Notes under the pieces: model-generated
The model's input: the letters and a program-made list of their open reading frames with translations, nothing else
What the model was told of the DNA's origin: nothing
Database searches by the model: none
Origin: an uncultured Woeseiaceae bacterium
Lineage (GTDB): Bacteria; Pseudomonadota; Gammaproteobacteria; Steroidobacterales; Woeseiaceae
Direction: 5' to 3'
Length of the DNA: 64,000 nt
Assembly: GCA_905182415.1 (NCBI GenBank)
Contig: CAJJBK010000005.1
Coordinates: forward strand, 1-64,000
Made by a program: the position numbers and the translations under genes
Shown: positions 42,579 through 52,445 of the stretch, piece by piece
How positions within the stretch are numbered: the stretch's first letter is position 1
Layout: each line of letters opens with the position of its first letter

Positions 42579-45020
42579 TTATAGCCTCATTTTCTCCCCA
42601 CCTGGATCATATAGGGCTTTGAGTGAAGCTATTGCAGTATAACGTTTGGTTGCAATTTCAATTTCAATTTTAGCGTTTGCCAATACTTCTTCTGTTATTT
42701 CTGGTGATCTGATATACCCCATACCAATCGCCCCACCCAAGCTGTGGCCATACATACCTGATGTTAAATAACCAGTCACGGCATCATCCATAATAATAGG
42801 TTCATTGTGATACAACAATGGCGATGGATTATCTAATTTAAATTGAACCAATCTTCTCTCTGGAATTCCATTAGCTTGTATTTTTAGAAAGGCATCTTTG
42901 CCAATAAAATCACTTGCATCTGGTTTTGCGGTAAAAGCCAGTCCTGCTTCAAATAAATTGTCTTCAGCTGCTATATCGTGCCCCCAATGACGATATCCCT
43001 TCTCGAGTCTTAGACTATTTACCGCATGCAAGCCTACATCGCGTATTTGATATTTTTTTCCTTCTTGTTTGATGGCCAGGTATACTTTTTTGGCATCAGC
43101 AGATGGGATAAAGAGCTCCCATCCAAGTTCACCAACATAAGAGAGTTTCTGTATCCAGAGTGTCGTGCCTGAGATCTTGGCATATTTACCAGTGCCAAAG
43201 ATAAAATGATCATTCGTGAGATCAGTATTTATGATATTTTGTAATACTGCTCTTGATTGTGGTCCTTGCACTGATAAACAAGCATAATCCATTGTAATAT
43301 CTGTGATATTGGTATGGCCTTTGAGATTTTGATTTAGATGTGACCAATCTCTTTTTAATGAAGAAATACTTGTTACCACATCAAAACTCTCTTCGTTTAT
43401 TCTGGCGATTGTTAAGTCGGCTTCGATACCACCTCGTTCATTTAACCATTGTGTATAAATAACTTTTCCTGGCTCTACATCAATATCGGCACAGCTAATA
43501 TATTGCAATGTTTGCATTGCATTTTTCCCGCATACATGGAATTTTCCAAAAGATGAAATATCATAAATCCCAACAGACTCTCTTATTGCAAGATGCTCTT
43601 TTGCATAAAAGTTAAACCAATTTTGACGTTTATAACTGTATGTATATTCTGCTTTTGAACCGTTTTTTGCAAACCAATTAGCTCTTTCAAATCCTCCTAC
43701 TTCGCCAAAACATGCGCCTTCTTTAGAGAGCGTGTTATGTAATGGTGATTTCCAAAGATTTCGTGCTGTTTGATATTGGTAAAAAGGCCAATGCATTGAA
43801 TAGGTGTGACCTAATGCCTCAGGAATTCTGGATTCAACGTATGTTTGTGTTGTTTGTATTGAATTATTTCTCCTGACATCGGTTTCAGTTATTTCTCCTG
43901 ATGGGTAGCCGTCGACAATCCAATCCGCAAAGATTTTACCAAGGCCGCCAGCGGCAGCGATACCTTTAGAATTCATACCGCAAGCTACGTAAAAATTTTC
44001 AATTTCGGGCGTCGGACCCAGTAAGTGTAGGTTGTCATTGGTAAAGCTTTCGGGTCCATTAAAGAAAGTTCTTATGCCGGTTTCGGCTATTTCTGGAAAT
44101 GTTTCCATTGCGGCCATTAAGTAAGGTTCGATATGCTCCATATCGACAGGAAATTCATCAAAGGAAAAATCTTCTCTTATTCTCGTCATTGGGCAACCGA
44201 TGGCATTTTTTTCAAACCATCCGATGAGCATTTTGCCGGCATCTTCTTTAAAATAAATTCCTTTATCAAAATCTCTCATTACCGGTCTTGAGGTCAGTTT
44301 AGGCATTGCTTCTGTCACAACATAATAATGTTCACAAGCATACAGAGGGAGATTAATACCGATCTTTTTTGCAATTTCTCGAGACCATAAACCTCCTGTC
44401 AGAATAATTTTTTTCCCTTTTATTGAACCTTCGGCGCAACGGACACCAATAGCTTTATCGCCATCTAGTAATATGTCTTCGACTTTGGTGTTTTCTATGA
44501 TTTGCGCGCCTAAGTCACGTGCACCTTTAGCTAATGCCATGGTGGTATCAATTGGGTTGGTTTGTCCGTCTTTTTCAATATATAGACTACCAATTACACC
44601 TTCTGTATTGATACCAGGATACAGTGCCTCCAGCTCTTGGTTATTAATCATTTTGGATGCAACCCCAAACACTTTTGCCATTGATGAGTTTCGTTGGAGT
44701 TCTTCAAGCCTTTCTGAGTTTCGAGCCAATGAAACACTTCCTATGCGCTTGTACCCTGTGGCTTGACCTGTTTCAGACTCTAAAGATGCATATAACTCAT
44801 GGCAGTATTTTGCAAGATTGGTCAGAGTTGGTGTTGGCCATAGCATACTAACTAGACCAGCAGCATGCCAGGTTGTTCCGCAAGTGAGTTGCTTTCTTTC
44901 TAGAAGCACAACATCTTTAACACCTTTTTTTGTTAAGTGATATGCAATCGAGCAACCCACAATACCCCCACCTATAATGATAACTTCTGCTTCACTAGGG
45001 AGGTTCTGTGCTGAGGGCAT
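42579..45020 (-). CDS. Dimethylglycine/sarcosine dehydrogenase-like flavoprotein 1
   Basis: An 813-aa protein: an N-terminal FAD domain (VIIIGGGIVGCSIAYHLTKKG), the covalent FAD histidine site CGTTWHAAGL with H52, and a middle DMGDH domain (HLLGPTPEIENFYVACGMNSKGI). The C-terminal GcvT-like folate half carries GFERANWFAK, RESVGIYDISSFGKF, LSYVGELGWELF and SLRLEKGYRHWG. Family members oxidise N-methyl amino acids and hand formaldehyde to tetrahydrofolate. It lies 3 bases after DMGDH-like gene 2 and is the last in the mttB2 operon. Of the three copies it diverges most, suggesting a different substrate such as sarcosine. Confidence 0.9.
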   Translation of the reverse strand: MPSAQNLPSEAEVIIIGGGIVGCSIAYHLTKKGVKDVVLLERKQLTCGTTWHAAGLVSMLWPTPTLTNLAKYCHELYASLESETGQATGYKRIGSVSLARNSERLEELQRNSSMAKVFGVASKMINNQELEALYPGINTEGVIGSLYIEKDGQTNPIDTTMALAKGARDLGAQIIENTKVEDILLDGDKAIGVRCAEGSIKGKKIILTGGLWSREIAKKIGINLPLYACEHYYVVTEAMPKLTSRPVMRDFDKGIYFKEDAGKMLIGWFEKNAIGCPMTRIREDFSFDEFPVDMEHIEPYLMAAMETFPEIAETGIRTFFNGPESFTNDNLHLLGPTPEIENFYVACGMNSKGIAAAGGLGKIFADWIVDGYPSGEITETDVRRNNSIQTTQTYVESRIPEALGHTYSMHWPFYQYQTARNLWKSPLHNTLSKEGACFGEVGGFERANWFAKNGSKAEYTYSYKRQNWFNFYAKEHLAIRESVGIYDISSFGKFHVCGKNAMQTLQYISCADIDVEPGKVIYTQWLNERGGIEADLTIARINEESFDVVTSISSLKRDWSHLNQNLKGHTNITDITMDYACLSVQGPQSRAVLQNIINTDLTNDHFIFGTGKYAKISGTTLWIQKLSYVGELGWELFIPSADAKKVYLAIKQEGKKYQIRDVGLHAVNSLRLEKGYRHWGHDIAAEDNLFEAGLAFTAKPDASDFIGKDAFLKIQANGIPERRLVQFKLDNPSPLLYHNEPIIMDDAVTGYLTSGMYGHSLGGAIGMGYIRSPEITEEVLANAKIEIEIATKRYTAIASLKALYDPGGEKMRL

Positions 45021-45023
45021 TAT

Positions 45024-47441
45024 TTAACCTCGTAATTTATGATTTTTTGGGTCATATACCGGCTCTACTTCAACGTGGCAGTTCCGTATTCCTGCTGTGG
45101 TCAACACTTGTAGTTTTGAACTTTTAGAAGCCAAGGATGGTTTTATGTAAGCAAAAGCAAGGCCTTTTCCGACACGATGTCCAAATGCACCGCCGGTTGT
45201 TAAACCTACTAATTTTCCTTCTTGGTATACTGCTTCATTGCCAAAGCATTCACTGGCTATATCGTCATCAAAAACAAGATAAGCAAGTTTGATATTTATA
45301 CCCTCGGATTGCCTTTTTTTAATATTTTCTACACCAATAAAATCTCTACTAGTATCGATAAAGCGTTCCATTCCAGCTTCAATACCACTTATTTCCTCAG
45401 TGAATTCGCTACCCCAAGAACGATACATTTTCTCCATACGCATCGAGTTAAATGCGTACCCACCAAAATCTTTGAGCCCTAAATTTTGTCCAACTCTATA
45501 CAGAGACTGATATATCGACAATAATTGATAATTAGGCATATGCAGCTCATAGCCTAATTCTCCTGCATAAGAGACTCTTATAACCCGAACTATGGCACTG
45601 TCAATTGTGATGTTCTTGCAGCTTAACCAAGGAAATGAATCGTTGGATAAATCTTCTTTAGCTAGTTGTTGTAATATTTTTCTAGATTTTGGCCCCGTTA
45701 TTAAGAGACTGCCGATCTTTTCAGTTTGATTAATAATTTCTATATCGAAATTAACAGCATTTGATTCCATCCAATGCTGGTCACGGAATTCAGACATAAT
45801 TGGACCAACCAAATAAAAAAGATTCTCATTTATTTTTGTAATTGATTGTTCGGTCATAATTCCACCGTTAGGTCCATGAAAAAGCGTCAAACCTAAAGTG
45901 CCATCTTTGGAGGGTAACTTGTTGCAGGAAAGATGGTTAAGAAATGCCGTAACATCTTTACCGGTAATCTCAAATTTCGACGACCCTGAAATATCTATGA
46001 TTCCTGCATCATTTTGGACTGCTTTACATTCATCAGCGACAACTAAATGTGCTTCACTTCTTTTCCATGTGAGTGACTCGCGATGAATGGATTTTGTTTT
46101 GAACCATAAGGGTTTCTCATAACCCGAGACCACGCCATGTATCGCTCCTTTATCAGCGAGTATTGCATAAAGAGGGCTGGTTCGACGAACTCTGCCGTGC
46201 TGACGGTTCTCATTAACGCCCATTTCGGTATACATAATTTCATAGGATTCGATACCTTTAGTTATACAATATTCTCTGTCTGCCCAATCTCCAAAACGTC
46301 TACTATCAAGTGGAGCCATGTTCAATTCTGTTTGCCCATGAACCATCCATTGTGCCATGTATTTACCTACGCCCCCTTGTGCGATACCGATGCTTGAGCC
46401 ACATAAATTCCAAAAATTTCGGAGACCTGCCTGGGGACCAGCCAAAATATTATCATCAGGAGTATGAGTAATGGGGCCGTTGATTACGGTTTTAATACCA
46501 ACTTCACTGAAGATTGGCATTCGCTCCATACAACGATCTAAAAAAGGCATCAATCTCTCAATATCATCTGGAAATAGTCCTCTATCAAAATCCCAATTCA
46601 TTCCATCGAGAGCCCATGGTTTTGAACCGAAAGTTTCATATGGACCAACTAAAAGCCCCTGCCCTTCTTGTCTTAAATAAGATGAACAATATGAATCTCT
46701 GCAGACAGGTAATTCATGGTCAAGTTCTTTCAATGAAGGGTGATTTTCGGTGATTAAATATTGGTGTTCGAGATTGATTAAAGGAATTTTCGCACCAACC
46801 ATTGCACCCACTTCACCGGCAAAACATCCGGCAGCATTGACCACATGTTCTGCGATTATCTTTCCTTTTTCAGTTATAACTTCCCATTCACCATTGGGTT
46901 GATTGTTTATTTCTAGAACTCGATTAAAACGACTTATGCTTGCTCCTCTTGAAGTGGCAAGTTGTGACATGGTCATGACAACTGAAGAGGGGTCAACGTG
47001 CCCATCATTGGGGGTATGGACTATTGTTCTGGCATGATCGAAATTCATGAAAGGATGTAGTTTTTCGGCTTCTTTTTTTGATATAATATTAAATTCACAT
47101 GGGACATTTTTTGCGCGGCTTAAAAGATGTTTGAACCACTCTTCTTCGAGTTTACTGTAGCCAATTCGAAGGCTTCCGCACTTATGAAAAGGTGATGGAT
47201 TGCCACTCAAATCAGGGAGTATTTGGTCGTATAATTCGATGGAATAATTATGAATTTTTGCAACTGTCATATTGCTTATAAAATTCGAACACAATCCGGC
47301 AGCATGCCAAGTAGAACCGCTTGTAAGCTCTCCTTTTTCTACAAGAATTACATCATCCCAACCTTCTTCTGTTAAATGATAAAGAAGGCTTACCCCGAGT
47401 GATCCGCCTCCGATAATCACTACTTGTGCAGTTGAGTTCAT
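45024..47441 (-). CDS. Dimethylglycine dehydrogenase-like flavoprotein 2
   Basis: An 805-aa flavoprotein with VVIIGGGSLGVSLLYHLTEEGW, FAD-binding histidine H46 in SGSTWHAAGL, and HQYLITENHPSL, GPYETFGSKPW. The folate half has RESLTWKRSEA, NDAGIIDISGSSKFEI, VSYAGELGYELHMP, and NSMRMEKMYRSWG. It lies 6 bases after mttB2. It is related to copy 3 (49966) but clearly separate. Likely role: oxidative removal of a methyl group left after the MttB step, charging folate. Substrate not determinable here. Confidence 0.9.
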   Translation of the reverse strand: MNSTAQVVIIGGGSLGVSLLYHLTEEGWDDVILVEKGELTSGSTWHAAGLCSNFISNMTVAKIHNYSIELYDQILPDLSGNPSPFHKCGSLRIGYSKLEEEWFKHLLSRAKNVPCEFNIISKKEAEKLHPFMNFDHARTIVHTPNDGHVDPSSVVMTMSQLATSRGASISRFNRVLEINNQPNGEWEVITEKGKIIAEHVVNAAGCFAGEVGAMVGAKIPLINLEHQYLITENHPSLKELDHELPVCRDSYCSSYLRQEGQGLLVGPYETFGSKPWALDGMNWDFDRGLFPDDIERLMPFLDRCMERMPIFSEVGIKTVINGPITHTPDDNILAGPQAGLRNFWNLCGSSIGIAQGGVGKYMAQWMVHGQTELNMAPLDSRRFGDWADREYCITKGIESYEIMYTEMGVNENRQHGRVRRTSPLYAILADKGAIHGVVSGYEKPLWFKTKSIHRESLTWKRSEAHLVVADECKAVQNDAGIIDISGSSKFEITGKDVTAFLNHLSCNKLPSKDGTLGLTLFHGPNGGIMTEQSITKINENLFYLVGPIMSEFRDQHWMESNAVNFDIEIINQTEKIGSLLITGPKSRKILQQLAKEDLSNDSFPWLSCKNITIDSAIVRVIRVSYAGELGYELHMPNYQLLSIYQSLYRVGQNLGLKDFGGYAFNSMRMEKMYRSWGSEFTEEISGIEAGMERFIDTSRDFIGVENIKKRQSEGINIKLAYLVFDDDIASECFGNEAVYQEGKLVGLTTGGAFGHRVGKGLAFAYIKPSLASKSSKLQVLTTAGIRNCHVEVEPVYDPKNHKLRG

Positions 47442-47447
47442 TTTTTT

Positions 47448-48989
47448 CTACCTACCTATAGCTTCTTTACTAAGAAAAATCGGAAATTCTTTACGAATTT
47501 TATTGTCAATATCATCACTAATGTGTTTTGGATAATGACTAGCAAGAATTTCTTTTGTTTTTTTGATGGCCATTTCAAGAGCTTCAGGTTTACCTGCGTC
47601 ATGCCAATCACCTGGACTGAGTCGATTATAAAATTCTGGATAAATATATTCAGTTTGCATGACGTCAAGAGTTTGGTCTGATCCCAAGTAATGACCTTTT
47701 AGATTTAAACAAACATCCTTAATGACATCAAAACCTAATGTTTTTTCATTAACCGAAAGGCCTTTCACCATTCTCATGCATCCACCTAAAACATCGTTAT
47801 CAAGCAATAAACTTTCAGGGCAAACGCTCAAAAGACTAGCATACATCCCTGCCGACTCATAAATAATGTTCGCGCCAGATAGTGCTGTTATGGCCACATT
47901 AGAGGCATGTTCAGCGCCTCCTTGAAAATCAGGTAATTTCGAATCTGACATTCCTGCACCTGTCCCCATTGGCAAATTAAAATATTGACCTACTTGTGCA
48001 CACGCTGCAGATAAAATACCTTGTTCAGGAGATCCTCCACTCATAGCTCCAGTGCGTAAGTCAGATACAAAAGGCCAGGTACCCAATATTGCTGGTGCGC
48101 CTGGTTTTATGGCATTTACGTAGACTAAACCACCAAGACATTCCGCCCAGGCTTGAGAGACAGTTCCTGCAAGGCAAGGTGGCGCCGTGGCGCCAGCTTG
48201 ACCAGCGGATAATAATAGAACTGGCATACCACCCTCTACTGCAACTCGAAGGCACTCCAGGGATTCTTCAGCAAATTTCATGGGTGGAACTACAAAACAG
48301 TTAGATTGGCTCACAAAAGGTCTAGCTCTCCATGCATCTTCACCGCCAGCAACTACATGAAGAAGTTTGAGTGTTTTTTCTAGGTTATGAGAATCAGTCC
48401 AGCTGGCACCGACATGTTTTTTTGTGCCCATGACTGCGTTGTAGGTGGTATTGAGCTCCATTGCATAGACATCTTCAATATCTCTCAACACACAAGTACG
48501 TTGAAACATGTGAATATTGTCACAGGTATCTACAATTCTAGCCATATCATATAAATCTTGAGCCGTTGAGTCGCGGTAAGTTTTGTTTTTGGGATCAGCG
48601 ATCATGACTGCTGCACCACCTGTGGCAAAATATACTCGGCTGCCACTTATCTGCAAATCATTAGATGGGTCTTGGCCATGAAGAATTAAATTACGATTGC
48701 TGGATTCGATGGCTTTGTTAACTATTTCTCGCGACATCCTTAAACGACCATCTTTACCGATTGTCGCTCCATATTCCGTACAAGTTTTTACACAATGAGG
48801 CGTTGCTTGATTAAAGCCTATTTCTTCTAGTATTCGATATATATTTTCGACTACAGCTTCCATATCATCATTTTCAAATGGCTTATAATGACCGCCTGAT
48901 TCGCCTGGATGAATGGGTTTATTTTTATCTGTTAGTGGTGCTGATCGAATAGCTACTTTAGATTTCCGTCCACCGCTTCTTCGGGCCAT
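47448..48989 (-). CDS. MttB-family methyltransferase 2 (non-pyrrolysine)
   Basis: A second 513-aa MttB homologue, not a close copy of the first. It opens MARRSGGRKSKVAIRSAPL, then NIYRILEEIGFNQATPHCVK, GSRVYFATGGAAVMIADP, VDTCDNIHMFQRTCVLRD, GTKKHVGASWTDSHN, and GGSPEQGILSAACAQVGQYF. No in-frame TAG is present, so no pyrrolysine. It leads an operon with two DMGDH-like genes, six bases ahead of the first. No corrinoid protein is encoded with it, so it may use the one at 39682 or work on a different acceptor. It may act on a betaine different from MttB 1. Confidence 0.9.
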   Translation of the reverse strand: MARRSGGRKSKVAIRSAPLTDKNKPIHPGESGGHYKPFENDDMEAVVENIYRILEEIGFNQATPHCVKTCTEYGATIGKDGRLRMSREIVNKAIESSNRNLILHGQDPSNDLQISGSRVYFATGGAAVMIADPKNKTYRDSTAQDLYDMARIVDTCDNIHMFQRTCVLRDIEDVYAMELNTTYNAVMGTKKHVGASWTDSHNLEKTLKLLHVVAGGEDAWRARPFVSQSNCFVVPPMKFAEESLECLRVAVEGGMPVLLLSAGQAGATAPPCLAGTVSQAWAECLGGLVYVNAIKPGAPAILGTWPFVSDLRTGAMSGGSPEQGILSAACAQVGQYFNLPMGTGAGMSDSKLPDFQGGAEHASNVAITALSGANIIYESAGMYASLLSVCPESLLLDNDVLGGCMRMVKGLSVNEKTLGFDVIKDVCLNLKGHYLGSDQTLDVMQTEYIYPEFYNRLSPGDWHDAGKPEALEMAIKKTKEILASHYPKHISDDIDNKIRKEFPIFLSKEAIGR

Positions 48990-49011
48990 TATTTTTCTCC
49001 AATTATATCTT

Positions 49012-49033
49012 TATTTATTCTTTAGAATAAATA
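49012..49033. repeat. 10-bp inverted repeat next to mttB2 start
   Basis: The arms tatttattct and agaataaata pair perfectly around TT, 22 bases before the mttB2 ATG (48989). This is an operator-sized element or 5'-leader hairpin. Confidence 0.5.
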
Positions 49034-49034
49034 T

Positions 49035-49092
49035 CACCTTGAGAATAGTATCTATTATATTTTTCTAGGAAAAAAGATTTATTTTCAAGGTG
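49035..49092. repeat. 13-bp long-spaced inverted repeat
   Basis: Left arm 49035-49047 and right arm 49080-49092 match at 12 of 13 positions; the exception is G to T, which can pair as G-U in plus-strand RNA. The arms flank 32 bases in a divergent promoter. Confidence 0.55.
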
Positions 49093-49237
49093 GAACTACT
49101 CATAATAGAACGATGATATTTGTGCAGTTGTTATTATAAAAATAAACAGGAAATTTAGATAAAAAATCACATGCAAAAGTGGTGGTGATTGGCAGTAAAT
49201 AACATCATAGTTTTAAATCGCAAGATGGAAGGAAATA

Positions 49238-49795
49238 GTGGATAAAAAAGTTAACTTTATAGCCATGGAAGAAGGAACACGCAATGATTATGATTTGGTG
49301 TTCCAACATGAGGCTGAAAATGGAAGGAATCTACTAGAGCGTATTTTAACTTGGTTGAAAATGATGGAAGGAGAATCGCCCTATAAAATAAGTCGATTAG
49401 AGCATGTTTTACAGACGGCAACACGAGCAGAGAATGATGGCGCAGATAATGAGACTATCGTATGTGCATTGCTTCATGATATTGGTGATGTGCTTGCCCC
49501 TACCAATCATTCTCAAATTGCAGCGGCTTTATTAAGACCTTATGTCAGCGATAAAAATTATTGGATTGTTCTGCATCATGGTTTATTCCAAGGTTATTAT
49601 TGGATGCATCATTATGATAAAGACAGAGATGCACGTGATAAATTAAAGGATCACCCTTATTATGACGCTTGTGTTAAATTTTGTGCACATTGGGATCAGG
49701 TGTCTTTTGATCCAAATTACGATACTTACCCTTTAGAGCATTTCATCCCTATGTTGAAAGAGGTTTTTTCTAAGGAGCCAGCTTCATTTATTTGA
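49238..49795 (+). CDS. HD-domain protein, MIOX/PhnZ-like diiron oxygenase candidate
   Basis: A 185-aa single-domain HD protein from GTG 49238 with GGAAGG well placed upstream. Likely metal ligands are H56 (SRLEHVLQTA), H80/D81 (CALLHDIGDVLAP), H91 (TNHSQIA), H113/H114 (IVLHHGLFQGYYWMHH) and D153 (HWDQVSFDP). The His-rich layout is nearer to myo-inositol oxygenase and PhnZ/TmpB mixed-valent diiron oxygenases than to plain phosphohydrolases. It precedes a DMGDH-like gene and sox genes, so an oxygenase step on a betaine or organophosphonate is a fair hypothesis. Biochemistry is not proven. Confidence 0.8.
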   Translation: MDKKVNFIAMEEGTRNDYDLVFQHEAENGRNLLERILTWLKMMEGESPYKISRLEHVLQTATRAENDGADNETIVCALLHDIGDVLAPTNHSQIAAALLRPYVSDKNYWIVLHHGLFQGYYWMHHYDKDRDARDKLKDHPYYDACVKFCAHWDQVSFDPNYDTYPLEHFIPMLKEVFSKEPASFI

Positions 49796-49965
49796 TGAAA
49801 TTGATAAGCTAATTTTCTGTAGGAAGATAAATGAAAAAATTGTCGTTATATTACTAATAAATGTCGCTTATGAGTAAATTATAGAGACACAGGTAATTTA
49901 AACTGACCATCTAAGAATAAGATAACCTAAGAACAATTGTCAAAAATCTTATGGAGATTTAAAGC

Positions 49966-52422
49966 ATGAAAACGCAAGCAAGAGTGGTGGTGATAGGGGG
50001 CGGTGTCGTTGGTGTGAGCGCCCTTTACCATCTCGCAAAAAAAGGTTGGGGCGAGGAAGTTGTGCTGTTAGAAAAGGCCGAATTAACTTCGGGCTCCACT
50101 TGGCATGCTGCAGGTCTTTTGCCGCTCTTTAATATGAGCTACAGTGTTGGACAGATTCATAAGTATTCTGTCGACCTTTATGGAAAACTAGAAGCTGAAA
50201 CCACCCAACCAGTGGGTTTCAGTAGAGTAGGAAATTTAAGGCTAGCAATGAATCAGGATAGAATGGATGAGTATTATCAATATGCCGCCACTGCAAAAAC
50301 TATTGGTATAAATGTAGAATTTTTAACACCTAAGCAAGTTAAAGAAATTTGGCCCTTGTGTGAAACTAGTGACCTAGTTGGTGCTATTTATCACCCTGAT
50401 GATGGTTATATACAACCAGCAGATTTAACTCAAGCTTTTGCAAAAGGAGCGAGATCACTTGGCGCAACTATTTATCGGAATACTCCGGTTTTAGATATAA
50501 ACCAATCGTCTCAAGGTGGCTGGATAGTAAAAACAGAAAATGTTGAAATTACTTGTGATCATGTGATATCAGCCACGGGTAATTATGCTCGACAAACTGG
50601 AAAAATGATTGGCTTGGATTTGCCTGTGATGCCAGTTGAACACCAATATATTGTGACAGAACCACATCCAGCTCTGCAGGCACGACGAAAATCTGGTGCT
50701 CCAGAAATGCCAGTTCTAAGAGAATCAGATGGATCTTGGTATTTAAGAGAAGAGAACGGTGGTTTTATTTTAGGCCCTTATGAGACAGGTGCGCCTTGTT
50801 GCTATGTTGATGGGCCAAATCCAAATGCAGAATATGAACTTTTTCAAGAAGATATTGATCGCTTAATGCCACATATTGAAGCTGCTCTTGAACGGGTACC
50901 AGCATTTGGAGAGGTCGGTTTTAAGCAAGTTTATAATGGTGCAATTGCTTATACTCCTGATGGTAACCCCATCGTTGGACCTGCTTGGGGAGTAGATAAT
51001 TTCTGGTTAAATGAAGGCCATAGTTTTGGTATTACAGCCGCGGGTGGTGCCGGCTGGCAATTAGCTGAATGGATTGTGGATGGAGAGCCGACAATTGATA
51101 TGTTAGGGGTTGATCCAAGACGATTTGGTGATTATGTTTCTAAGCCGTATTTAATGGAAAAATGTGAAGAAGCTTATGCGCATGTTTTTACGACACACTA
51201 CCCTGACGAGGAAAGACCGGCTGGTAGGCCATTAAAAATCTCCCCTTGTTACGATAAATTAAAATCAATGGGTGCTGTATTTGGTCAGAAATATGGGTGG
51301 GAACGAGCTAATTGGTTTGCTACAGACGGAATGGTCCAGGAAGATGATTGGTCATTCAGACGATCGAAGTGGTTTGAAGCTATTGGTAATGAGGTGCAAA
51401 ATGTCACCACAAATGTAGGTCTTTTAGATATGACGCCATTTGCAAAGTGTCGAATATCGGGGCCTGATGCTGAGAAGTTCTTAGATTATTTTGTGGCTAA
51501 TAGGATCCCAAAGAATATTGGTCAAATTGGTTTGTGTCATGCGCTTAATACACAAGGTGGGGTGCATTCCGAATTTACTATTCTTAGAGAGTCTGAGAAT
51601 TCTTTCTATTTGGTTTCTGCCGGAGCCCTTCAAAGACTTGATCATGATTATATTAGAAGATTTATGCCAACAGATGACTCTGTTCACTATACTCATTTGA
51701 CGGATGCGATGGGCGTGCTAGTTATTGCCGGACCCAGATCTCGTGAGTTATTAAATAAAGTATCCTCTGCAGATTTTTCAAATGAATCGTTTCGATGGCT
51801 AACAGCACAAAATATTGAAATTGATGGGTGCCAGCTAAATGCTATGCGTGTTAATTATGTTGGTGAGCTTGGTTGGGAATTACACCATCCAATTGAGCAT
51901 CAAAATCAGATATTTGATGCTTTATTTGCTGTTGGTGCTGATTTAGGGCTTAAGCCATTTGGAATTCGAGCTATGGATACAATGCGAATCGAAAAATCTT
52001 ATCGGATGGTTGGGACTGAATTATCTATTGAGTACTCTGCTTTCGAATCAGCTATGGATCGTTTCATCTGTCTTGATAAAGGTGATTTTCTTGGCCGCGA
52101 TAAATTAATAGAATGGCAAGAAAGGGGCATCGAAAATCAACTGGTTACTTTAGAAATTGATGGTATAAAAGATGCAGATGTACTGGGTAATAATGCATTA
52201 ACATTAAATGGAGAATTAGTTGGCCGTGCAACTGGTGGTGGTTTTGGCTTTAGAGTTAATCGATCACTGGCACTGGCAATGGTAAAACCAAATTATGCAA
52301 CACTAGGTTCTGAGTTCTCTATAGATATCCTTGGCGAGTCATTCCAAGCTAGAGTAATAGCAGATAGTCCATTTGATGGAAAAAATGAACGACTTCGTGA
52401 TGTCAATGGCGCAAATGCTTAA
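49966..52422 (+). CDS. Dimethylglycine dehydrogenase-like flavoprotein 3
   Basis: An 818-aa flavoprotein with VVVIGGGVVGVSALYHLAKKGW, covalent FAD histidine H47 in SGSTWHAAGLLPL, HQYIVTEPHPAL, GAIAYTPDGNPIVGPAWGV, then the GcvT-like folate half (GWERANWFATDG, NVGLLDMTPFAKCRI, VNYVGELGWELHHP, DTMRIEKSYRMVG). It follows the HD gene by 170 bases and precedes soxB2 by 23 bases. It probably oxidises dimethylglycine to sarcosine, which the adjacent sarcosine oxidase would then use. Among the three copies this has the most conventional motifs. Confidence 0.92.
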   Translation: MKTQARVVVIGGGVVGVSALYHLAKKGWGEEVVLLEKAELTSGSTWHAAGLLPLFNMSYSVGQIHKYSVDLYGKLEAETTQPVGFSRVGNLRLAMNQDRMDEYYQYAATAKTIGINVEFLTPKQVKEIWPLCETSDLVGAIYHPDDGYIQPADLTQAFAKGARSLGATIYRNTPVLDINQSSQGGWIVKTENVEITCDHVISATGNYARQTGKMIGLDLPVMPVEHQYIVTEPHPALQARRKSGAPEMPVLRESDGSWYLREENGGFILGPYETGAPCCYVDGPNPNAEYELFQEDIDRLMPHIEAALERVPAFGEVGFKQVYNGAIAYTPDGNPIVGPAWGVDNFWLNEGHSFGITAAGGAGWQLAEWIVDGEPTIDMLGVDPRRFGDYVSKPYLMEKCEEAYAHVFTTHYPDEERPAGRPLKISPCYDKLKSMGAVFGQKYGWERANWFATDGMVQEDDWSFRRSKWFEAIGNEVQNVTTNVGLLDMTPFAKCRISGPDAEKFLDYFVANRIPKNIGQIGLCHALNTQGGVHSEFTILRESENSFYLVSAGALQRLDHDYIRRFMPTDDSVHYTHLTDAMGVLVIAGPRSRELLNKVSSADFSNESFRWLTAQNIEIDGCQLNAMRVNYVGELGWELHHPIEHQNQIFDALFAVGADLGLKPFGIRAMDTMRIEKSYRMVGTELSIEYSAFESAMDRFICLDKGDFLGRDKLIEWQERGIENQLVTLEIDGIKDADVLGNNALTLNGELVGRATGGGFGFRVNRSLALAMVKPNYATLGSEFSIDILGESFQARVIADSPFDGKNERLRDVNGANA

Positions 52423-52445
52423 GTAATTTTTAATATAAAAATATT

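Larger units (their letters stand above)
48990..49237. promoter_or_regulatory. Divergent promoter region of mttB2 and the HD-domain gene
   Basis: A 248-base AT-rich spacer. It has a 10-bp perfect inverted repeat tatttattct/agaataaata (49012-49033) close to mttB2, and a long-armed inverted repeat CACCTTGAgAATA (49035-49047) with TATTTTCAAGGTG (49080-49092), 12 of 13 matches and a 32-base spacer. Both divergent operons could be controlled here by a shared regulator, for instance the GlxA-type protein at 57632. Confidence 0.55.
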
